Assembly: GCA_029938745.1 (NCBI GenBank)
Contig: JAOZUJ010000030.1
Span: 1 to 11,962 of the forward strand
DNA: 11,962 nucleotides
Source of the DNA: Candidatus Moraniibacteriota bacterium
Lineage (GTDB): Bacteria > Patescibacteriota > Minisyncoccia > Moranbacterales > GCA-2747515
Reading direction: 5' to 3'
Below, piece by piece: positions 6,950-11,962 of the stretch (position 1 is its first letter; every line of letters begins with the position of its first letter). A program made the position numbers and the translations under genes. Under the pieces are notes generated by a model. The model had not been told where the DNA came from and did not search any database. It saw nothing but the letters and a program-made list of their open reading frames with translations.

Positions 6950-7321
6950 TTATCTATAACCTCTCCCAAACTCCCAGCCATAGCCCCATCGCCACGGTAC
7001 AACAATATATGGAGATGCACCTATACGTACAGCGCCATACATCACAAAAGAAAGTCCTTTATTACTAGCATTATCTACACAATGACGAAATTCTTGATCC
7101 GCTGTGCGACGATTTTTTGCTGTTCCACCTTGCCAATATGCCTTATCGTGTTCTATGCAACACTCTTGCCACAAACCATCTGGGAAAAGCGTACATTTAT
7201 CTGTTACAAATGTCTTTTGTTTTGCAAGAGATACATCAAAAAATGAAGATGCTACCAAATACCAAAAAAATAACGTGAACGCACTTATAATCAAAAATGC
7301 TATAAAAAAAGGATTGCGCAT
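6950..7321 (-). CDS. Small membrane-anchored protein with phospholipase A2-like CCxxHD motif
   Basis: A 123-residue product with one N-terminal transmembrane segment (about 5-27) and a short exported domain. The domain contains DGLWQECCIEHDKAYW, matching the phospholipase A2 signature CCxxHDxxY: C54-C55, the would-be catalytic His58, Asp59 and Tyr62. Further cysteines at 43 and 81 could complete disulfides, and R71/D75/F78/C81 continue the helix pattern seen in bacterial PLA2-like proteins. The C-terminus is rich in Gly, Trp, Tyr and Arg (PWRWGYGWEFGRGYR). The canonical YGCYCGxGG calcium loop is not seen; FPDGLW occupies the corresponding region. I chose the ATG at 7321 because it begins the membrane anchor four bases after the trmB stop; longer in-frame starts lie inside trmB. 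Last gene of a probable xth-hypothetical-trmB operon. Enzyme activity is unproven. Confidence 0.75.
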   Translation of the reverse strand: MRNPFFIAFLIISAFTLFFWYLVASSFFDVSLAKQKTFVTDKCTLFPDGLWQECCIEHDKAYWQGGTAKNRRTADQEFRHCVDNASNKGLSFVMYGAVRIGASPYIVVPWRWGYGWEFGRGYR

Positions 7322-7325
7322 ATTA

Positions 7326-7934
7326 TTATAAAAAGTGAAATGATAAACGATAAATTTTATTTCCAGCTGTAACTTTTGCATTTTCCCACTTTGTTGTTGC
7401 ATTATGTGGCGACACATCAAAAAATTCTATTTCCACATCATTGATATTTTGTAACATTTCTACCGTTTCATCAAAAAGTGGTTTTTGATCTGTTTGAAAA
7501 ATCCACATTGTCTCTATTTGCATCCATTTTTGTATCTCCTTCAAAAATTTTTCATTTACAACTCGCCGTTTTTTGTGTCGTTCTTTGAACCATGGATCTG
7601 GAAAATTAATGTATATTTCTTCAATTATAATGCTTCTCTCAACTGATGGCCTAATAATATTTTCAAAATTCCGTACAATATCCCCATCAAAAACAACAAC
7701 ATTATCAGCATCTTCAAATTTCTTTTGTAATTTTTGTGCAAGTGGCTTACGAATCTCACAAACAATAAAATTTCTTTTATCACCAAATTTTTCCAATAAT
7801 TGCTCCGTGAATTCACCTCTATCAGCTCCAATATCAACAATAATTGGATTATCATTATCAAATCCATCAAAATTGTGCTCTGTTTGATCTGCGAGTGGAT
7901 TTACATGATGTCGCACACGTTTTTTCTTTGCCAT
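7326..7934 (-). CDS. trmB: tRNA (guanine-N7)-methyltransferase TrmB
   Basis: SAM-dependent class I methyltransferase that makes m7G46 in the tRNA variable loop. The 202-residue product shows SAM motif I as VDIGADRGEF (33-42), the family hallmark FPDPWFKERHKKRR (111-124), TDQ (148-150) and the C-terminal substrate-loop motif TKWE (181-184) leading to GNKIYRLSF. In motif I the usual VDIGCGxG reads VDIGADRG, a tolerable variation. I start at the ATG at 7934; an in-frame TTG at 7946 would add four residues but has no better leader. The gene lies 21 bases after the hypothetical membrane protein and four bases before the PLA2-like gene start, so it is probably cotranscribed with both. No SD is seen. 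Confidence 0.95.
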   Translation of the reverse strand: MAKKKRVRHHVNPLADQTEHNFDGFDNDNPIIVDIGADRGEFTEQLLEKFGDKRNFIVCEIRKPLAQKLQKKFEDADNVVVFDGDIVRNFENIIRPSVERSIIIEEIYINFPDPWFKERHKKRRVVNEKFLKEIQKWMQIETMWIFQTDQKPLFDETVEMLQNINDVEIEFFDVSPHNATTKWENAKVTAGNKIYRLSFHFL

Positions 7935-7955
7935 AATTTCTGCCAAACTTATTAT

Positions 7956-8654
7956 TTATTCTTCGCGTGGAACCAATTTAATTGATTGTGCAGATTTTTT
8001 TAATAATTTTAAGTCTGCTAACATTTCTGGCGTCTGTGCCGCAAGAATTTCTGCCCACAATTCATCTTCCAATTCTGTCACACTTGTCGTCCCATCTTCA
8101 ATGATGTTTGTATATTTTTTATTCATCTTAAGTGAAACTGGATTAACAATGTCTGCAAACACAGCATCACCAATTATAAATATATGACTATCAATGTGTC
8201 TGGAATCTTGTGTAAAATTATTTGGCATTAGACCATACACAATCACCATATCATCTTTGACAATACTATGGGTATAACTATTGATTATATTATTAACTTG
8301 CTGTGAAACTTCTTTATTTTTACAATCACTATCTTGATAACAGTCCTTTAGAACATTTATTTCCTTGACTGTTATTTTCCCCTCTGCTTGTATCATCGAC
8401 ATGTCATAATTATTCACAGTCATTTTATCAACTTGCTTTTGATCGTATTGAAAAACAATATCCGCATATGGAGCTGAATCATCTTTTTGAAACCACTGTG
8501 TATATTTATTGCGTGGTATATGCACTGTTTGTCCTGGTATTGATGCTTCATCTTCAAAGGCACTTGTGCTCAAATAAATGAATGCACCAGCCAATAAAGC
8601 ACAAAGAATGATTGTTGAAGTCCCAATTGCAACTGGAATAATTTTATGTTTCAT
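7956..8654 (-). CDS. Hypothetical single-pass membrane protein
   Basis: I do not recognise a family. The 232-residue product has a short basic N-terminus, one hydrophobic segment (about 5-29) acting as signal anchor, and a soluble exported domain of about 200 residues with mixed alpha/beta character. Two cysteines close together (C105, C111, in DCYQDSDCKNK) could form a disulfide loop outside the cell. The C-terminal third is acidic, then ends in Lys-rich helix-like sequence (LADLKLLKKS). It sits between xth (30 bases upstream) and trmB (21 bases downstream) on the same strand, with tight spacing that implies an operon, but the neighbours' DNA and tRNA functions say little about an exported protein. 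No SD; the leader is A-rich. Confidence 0.8.
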   Translation of the reverse strand: MKHKIIPVAIGTSTIILCALLAGAFIYLSTSAFEDEASIPGQTVHIPRNKYTQWFQKDDSAPYADIVFQYDQKQVDKMTVNNYDMSMIQAEGKITVKEINVLKDCYQDSDCKNKEVSQQVNNIINSYTHSIVKDDMVIVYGLMPNNFTQDSRHIDSHIFIIGDAVFADIVNPVSLKMNKKYTNIIEDGTTSVTELEDELWAEILAAQTPEMLADLKLLKKSAQSIKLVPREE

Positions 8655-8684
8655 TTTATTTTTATTTTTAATAAATAAAGCACT

Positions 8685-9551
8685 TTATTTTGTCTGCATC
8701 ATCAGTGGACAATGATCAGAGCCCATTTGTTCATTGAGATATTCTGCTATTTCTATTTTTTCTAACGAGTGTTTGTCTATAAAAAAATAATCAATCCGCC
8801 ACCCCACATTTCGATCACGCGCTCTTGTTTTCATATCCCACCAAGAATACATATCTACTACTTTTGGATTTTTTGCACGCCACACGTCTACCCAATCATT
8901 TGCCATGACTCGATCCACCCATGCACGTTCATCTGGATGAAAACCAATTTTACCATCATTCTCCTTTGGTCGCGCAATGTCAATTTCTGTATGTGCAACA
9001 TTCATATCCCCACCAACAATTACCTCATGACCACATTTTCGCAGCGCATTCATATATTCCAATACTCTATCAAAAAACACCAGTTTATCCTTCCATGCTT
9101 GCTTGCTCTTTCCTCCATTAGGAAAGTAGATTGATGCAAAATCATATGTTGTTCCAGCATGTACAAATGATAAATGAGAAACACGACCTTCATCTACATC
9201 CGTTACAAAATCATATTGCTTATCTTCAGCATACATATAGTCTGCATACATTTCATTTCCCTGATCACTCTGCATATGAGGAACATGCATATTAAATTTT
9301 ATTCTTCTTGTATTTTTCAAAAAATCATGTCGCACCCAAATACCCGTACCTGCATAACCAGGTTTTTCGGCACTGTGATAAAATTGTCTATACTGTGCAT
9401 TGTCTGTGAGATATTTACTGAACTGTTCTTTTTTTCCTTTAATCTCTTGCAACAATAAAATATCAGGTTCTTGATTTTCAATCAAAGACTGAATCTCATT
9501 TTTCCTCTCTACTGCACGAAGTCCATTCACATTCCATGTAATAATTTTCAT
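8685..9551 (-). CDS. xth: Exodeoxyribonuclease III / AP endonuclease (Xth family)
   Basis: Endonuclease/exonuclease/phosphatase-fold enzyme of base-excision repair that cleaves abasic sites and trims 3' ends. The 288-residue product has all signature residues: ITWNVNGLRA (N7 or N9), LLLQEIKG with metal-binding Glu36, SIYFPNGG (Tyr142), VGGDMNVAHTEIDIARPKEN (Asp182, Asn184), GWRIDYFF (Asp254) and GSDHCPL (Asp279, His280). It is somewhat longer than the E. coli enzyme. Much of the difference is an acidic stretch at about 92-121 between the GTGIW strand and the EGR strand. The start is the ATG opening the conserved MKIITWNVNG. No SD. It is the first gene of a likely four-gene operon. Confidence 0.97.
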   Translation of the reverse strand: MKIITWNVNGLRAVERKNEIQSLIENQEPDILLLQEIKGKKEQFSKYLTDNAQYRQFYHSAEKPGYAGTGIWVRHDFLKNTRRIKFNMHVPHMQSDQGNEMYADYMYAEDKQYDFVTDVDEGRVSHLSFVHAGTTYDFASIYFPNGGKSKQAWKDKLVFFDRVLEYMNALRKCGHEVIVGGDMNVAHTEIDIARPKENDGKIGFHPDERAWVDRVMANDWVDVWRAKNPKVVDMYSWWDMKTRARDRNVGWRIDYFFIDKHSLEKIEIAEYLNEQMGSDHCPLMMQTK

Positions 9552-9579
9552 AATCTTATTCTATTCACTTATATTATTC

Positions 9580-9585
9580 ATTATA
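9580..9585 (-). promoter_or_regulatory. Putative -10 element for the xth operon
   Basis: A perfect TATAAT on the minus strand lies 28 bases before the xth ATG, in the short gap after the upstream gene's terminator. At 17 bases the -35 position holds only a T run that belongs to that terminator, so the promoter is plausible but incomplete. Confidence 0.4.
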
Positions 9586-9601
9586 TTACAAAATCACAAA
9601 T

Positions 9602-9638
9602 AAAAAAAGAAGTGTCTCATATTATATAAGACACTTCT
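9602..9638 (-). terminator. Intrinsic terminator of the PgsA-like gene
   Basis: A perfect ten-base stem (arms 9608-9617 and 9629-9638, AGAAGTGTCT and AGACACTTCT on the plus strand) with an AT-rich loop that can extend the helix. On the minus strand it is followed by seven consecutive T (9602-9608, the first overlapping the stem base). It lies 10 bases beyond the stop of the phosphatidyltransferase gene. Confidence 0.88.
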
Positions 9639-9648
9639 GACATATTTA

Positions 9649-10155
9649 TTATGCCTTGAGTCGTTGCACCAACGATTGTACAGCACATATAGTCGCTATG
9701 AGTAATATCATATTTGCAAATATCAGAAAACCCTCACCAACAATGTGACCAAGAAAAAATAATACCAAAGCAACACATTGCAATATAAATTTATATTTAC
9801 CTGCCCTCACTGCACCACCAGATTTTGTAAAATGTAAAATAGTTGACAGCACATCACAAATCAATAAAATAATCAGTGCTGGCATCCATACATCGTGCAT
9901 GAAATGCACGAACATCCCGCTATAAAACAAAATTTTATCCACAAATGGATCTAAAAATTCTCCGATACGTGAACCTTGTTTAAATCGCCTTGCGACCCAT
10001 CCATCTAATGCGTCTGGGCACATTCCAAGTGAAAAAAATATCAATGCTCCCCAAAAAAACAATCCGGGATGCAAAGCAATATAAATCCCAGCTATTCCAC
10101 AAAATCCTCGTGTTATTGTAATTGCATTTGGCCATGTCACAACTCCCCCTTTCAT
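9649..10155 (-). CDS. CDP-alcohol phosphatidyltransferase (PgsA-like)
   Basis: Integral membrane enzyme (168 residues) that moves a phosphatidyl group from CDP-diacylglycerol to an alcohol. In the PgsA subgroup this makes phosphatidylglycerophosphate, the precursor of phosphatidylglycerol. The complete family motif DxxDGxxARx8GxxxDxxxD is present at 48-73 (D48, D51, G52, A55, R56, G65, D69, D73). The opening TWPNAITITRG and the GKYKFILQ segment (119-126) resemble PgsA. About five or six hydrophobic segments are visible. I place the start at the ATG at 10155, which has a strong SD and gives the standard PgsA N-terminus. An in-frame extension to a TTG at 10278 would read through the promoter. 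It has its own promoter and terminator. The acceptor alcohol (glycerol-3-phosphate, inositol phosphate or other) is not proven by sequence. Confidence 0.93.
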   Translation of the reverse strand: MKGGVVTWPNAITITRGFCGIAGIYIALHPGLFFWGALIFFSLGMCPDALDGWVARRFKQGSRIGEFLDPFVDKILFYSGMFVHFMHDVWMPALIILLICDVLSTILHFTKSGGAVRAGKYKFILQCVALVLFFLGHIVGEGFLIFANMILLIATICAVQSLVQRLKA

Positions 10156-10162
10156 ATGTGAT

Positions 10163-10168
10163 CTCCTT
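10163..10168 (-). promoter_or_regulatory. Strong Shine-Dalgarno site of the PgsA-like gene
   Basis: AAGGAG on the minus strand, seven bases before the ATG at 10155. It decides the start codon against the longer reading frame that opens at a TTG at 10278. Confidence 0.85.
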
Positions 10169-10219
10169 TTTGTAATGAACAATCCCACCTTCGACAATCT
10201 CCAATTTCGTAACAAGAGA

Positions 10220-10248
10220 ATTATAACCACATTTAACAAAAAAATCAA
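10220..10248 (-). promoter_or_regulatory. Near-consensus sigma70-type promoter of the PgsA-like gene
   Basis: On the minus strand, -35 TTGATT (10243-10248) and a perfect -10 TATAAT (10220-10225) are separated by exactly 17 bases. The predicted transcript starts near 10213 and has a leader of about 58 bases ending in a strong SD. The promoter lies just downstream of the terminator that ends the surface-protein gene. Confidence 0.75.
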
Positions 10249-10264
10249 TACTTTCTCAATTATC

Positions 10265-10292
10265 AAAAACAGCCTCAACTGAGGCTGTTTTT
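10265..10292 (-). terminator. Intrinsic terminator after the surface-protein gene
   Basis: Perfect 13-base inverted repeat (AAAAACAGCCTCA at 10265-10277 and its complement at 10280-10292) with GC-rich core GCCTC/GAGGC and T runs on both sides. On the minus strand it ends the BspA-like transcript, 73 bases past its stop codon; by symmetry it could also work on the plus strand. Confidence 0.88.
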
Positions 10293-10364
10293 AAATTTGG
10301 ACAAACTCTATATTTCACTAAATGATGTTATTTTCTGTCTGCAACACATTTGTCAAAGTAAATA

Positions 10365-11962
10365 TTATTTTCCCTTTTCTTGCATTCTTAATTTCTTGTA
10401 TTCCTTATATCCTTTATATGCTCTATACATTTTATATTTTTCATATTCTGCTGGCGTAAGTATTTTTTTGCGTTCAGACTTTGAAAGTCCTTCATACTTC
10501 TTAAAAATATTCTTATACTCTTCATATTGTGCTTTTTCTTCTATTGTGCCCTTTTTCTTCCACCAATTAATTTGGTTATACGCTTGTTTTGATTTTGTGT
10601 TTTTATACTTTTTCTTATTTCTCTTATACTCTGCTGATGATTCATCTAGCTCAAGCACAACATTAGCAGGCACAATTGTAGGAGTATCTTTTACTTCTGT
10701 TTTTATTTCAAATGTTTTTACTGTCAGTGTGGATTTGGTATTTACTGGTGCTGTAACAGTAATTTTACAATTATCATGTGTCCCTTCTGACAATTCAATA
10801 AATGTAATTGTATTATCTCCGACTGTTGCATCCACTGTTGCACTTGAACAATCACCTTCATACGTGATTTTTCCTGCCTTATTTGTATTAAATGTATAAT
10901 CTGGTGTTGTGTCATTTGTTGGATTTGGTACTGGTGTTACCTCTGTTAAAATTGGTAACGTTGTATCTATAGTAAATTGTGAAAAATCAAGTTGCATATC
11001 ATTAGTGTTTCCTGCAACATCCACAACATCAAAAATATAACACACTGGTAGCCCATCGTTATATTCCCCATCAACTAATGATGTACCTAGTCCATCTACC
11101 GATACAGTAAATGTATAATCGCCTGTTGGAATATCTGAATTACGTGATAACATACATCCCACACTACTTGTAAAATTATCGATATCTTCTGAAAAATTTA
11201 ATTCTATATCTGGTGTATTATCACTTGTTGGTGTTGTAATTGGCGTTGCTTCTGCGTATATTGGATTTTCTGTATCAATCGTCACTTCCAATGTTGGAGA
11301 ATAATTTGTTTCATCCTCCGATTCATTATCGTACCACGTATATGCAATATCATAATCTCCGTCTGACATTTCTTCTGTTATGCCTATTATTACATCTTCA
11401 TCACCAGCGCACTCAGTATATGTTTGATATTCCTCATCTACATACAACTTAACATCCTTACCTACAACACACTGAACTGTTACCGGTGGCGTATTATCAT
11501 TTGTTATATTGTCTGTGTCTGACACGCCACTATCACTTGATATATGTAAATCTGGTGCAGTCGCCGGTGCACACTGACCTCCATCCTCAATTGACCAACC
11601 CCAATCTCCTATCATACTTGCACGTTCAGCGTTTGCAGCACAATAAACACTATTTCCTCCGTCAAAATTCACATCATCTTCTAAACTTTGATTACTCCAA
11701 CCAATAAGCAATGCATCATAATTTGCAGTAGACAGCGTCACACCCTCAAACATTTGTGCCATATACCCTACCATTTCAACATTCCAACTACTTAAGTCTT
11801 GATCAAATGATATCGCATTCCTAAACATCTCCCCCATATCATCAATTTGTCCAGTTTCCCAATTACCGATGTCTTGATTAAATGATGTTGCACCACTAAA
11901 CATCCCCTCCATGTTGTCAACATTGACAGTATCCCAATTACCGATGTCTTGATTAAATGCTG
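10365..11962 (-). CDS. BspA-like (DUF285 repeat) surface protein with Ig-like domains, 5' end outside the window
   Basis: Large extracellular protein, open to the window's right edge, so the N-terminus and signal peptide are missing; about 531 codons are visible. Numbering from the Met at 11912, the visible part begins with 25-residue DUF285 repeats (SFNQDIGNWETGQIDDMGEM and relatives). The family's usual capping segment NYDALLIGW...GGNSVYCAANAERASMIGDW...IEDGGQC follows. Several Ig-like beta domains come next (DSGVSDTDNITNDNTPP, ATPITTPTSDNTPDIELNFS, VTPVPNPTNDTTPDYTFNTN), with paired cysteines. The last 85 or so residues are a Lys/Tyr/Glu-rich, probably helical tail (EYEKYKMYRAYKGYKEYKK). 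No LPxTG motif or C-terminal membrane anchor is visible. DUF285/BspA-like proteins are known or suspected adhesins; a role in attachment to other cells is inference. Confidence 0.9.
   Translation of the reverse strand, partial: AFNQDIGNWDTVNVDNMEGMFSGATSFNQDIGNWETGQIDDMGEMFRNAISFDQDLSSWNVEMVGYMAQMFEGVTLSTANYDALLIGWSNQSLEDDVNFDGGNSVYCAANAERASMIGDWGWSIEDGGQCAPATAPDLHISSDSGVSDTDNITNDNTPPVTVQCVVGKDVKLYVDEEYQTYTECAGDEDVIIGITEEMSDGDYDIAYTWYDNESEDETNYSPTLEVTIDTENPIYAEATPITTPTSDNTPDIELNFSEDIDNFTSSVGCMLSRNSDIPTGDYTFTVSVDGLGTSLVDGEYNDGLPVCYIFDVVDVAGNTNDMQLDFSQFTIDTTLPILTEVTPVPNPTNDTTPDYTFNTNKAGKITYEGDCSSATVDATVGDNTITFIELSEGTHDNCKITVTAPVNTKSTLTVKTFEIKTEVKDTPTIVPANVVLELDESSAEYKRNKKKYKNTKSKQAYNQINWWKKKGTIEEKAQYEEYKNIFKKYEGLSKSERKKILTPAEYEKYKMYRAYKGYKEYKKLRMQEKGK
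11736..11960 (-). repeat. Three 75-base DUF285 repeat units
   Basis: Units at 11886-11960, 11811-11885 and 11736-11810 each encode 25 residues on the pattern xFNQDIGNWxxxxxxxMxxM followed by FxxAx. The first two share an identical 28-base block (11932-11959 and 11857-11884), and the third has diverged. The array probably continues past the window edge. Confidence 0.85.

Noticed and set aside
7322..7420. Longer N-terminus for the PLA2-like protein
   Set aside because: These codons overlap the conserved end of trmB; the ATG at 7321 directly precedes the membrane anchor.
7935..7946. TTG start giving four more residues to TrmB
   Set aside because: An ATG follows immediately in frame and there is no SD favouring the TTG.
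10156..10278. N-terminal extension of the PgsA-like protein from a TTG at 10278
   Set aside because: It runs through a near-consensus promoter and part of a terminator hairpin, while the ATG at 10155 has a strong SD and a family-typical N-terminus.
10297..10899. 200-codon open frame on the plus strand starting at a TTG
   Set aside because: It lies opposite the surface-protein gene, starts at a TTG without SD, and encodes low-complexity F/S/Y/L-rich sequence expected from the complement of K/E/D-rich codons.

Overview
The window is an AT-rich bacterial chromosome segment carrying eleven protein-coding genes, all using the standard code. No RNA gene, CRISPR array or insertion sequence is visible, and no gene-free stretch exceeds about 210 bases. 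Short intergenic gaps, AT-rich leaders mostly without a Shine-Dalgarno sequence, and the mix of surface proteins, an O-antigen-ligase-like protein and small hypothetical proteins suggest a Candidate Phyla Radiation (Patescibacteria) genome, perhaps a Parcubacteria-type lineage. That placement is inference: there is no marker gene such as 16S rRNA to confirm it.

Left block, plus strand (27-5701). A ClpC-type AAA+ unfoldase overlaps the start of a ComF-type phosphoribosyltransferase, which is followed 14 bases later by a membrane-anchored L,D-transpeptidase with two Ig-like domains. These three look like one transcription unit. An O-antigen-ligase-like polytopic membrane protein follows, with its own extended -10 promoter so close to the ATG that the message may be leaderless. 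A perfect 40-base palindrome (5698-5737) closes this block and also serves the convergent gene.

Right block, minus strand (11962 down to 5752). Read in transcription order it holds: (i) the 3' part of a DUF285/BspA-like surface protein with Ig-like domains and a Lys/Tyr-rich tail, ending in a terminator; (ii) a CDP-alcohol phosphatidyltransferase (PgsA-like) with a near-consensus promoter, strong SD and terminator; (iii) an apparent four-gene operon of exonuclease III, an unknown single-pass membrane protein, TrmB tRNA methyltransferase and a small membrane-anchored protein with a phospholipase A2-like CCxxHD motif; (iv) a GC-richer secreted LysM protein with a strong SD and its own terminator; (v) the ribosome-assembly GTPase EngB/YsxC behind its own promoter.

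Functionally the window mixes housekeeping (proteolysis, DNA repair, tRNA modification, ribosome assembly, phospholipid headgroup synthesis) with cell-surface construction (L,D-transpeptidase, glycan ligase, LysM protein, repeat-rich surface protein). I see no defence system or mobile element. The points most worth following up are the putative leaderless promoter with its overlapping dyad, the PLA2-like protein, the compositionally distinct LysM gene and the tail of the surface protein.
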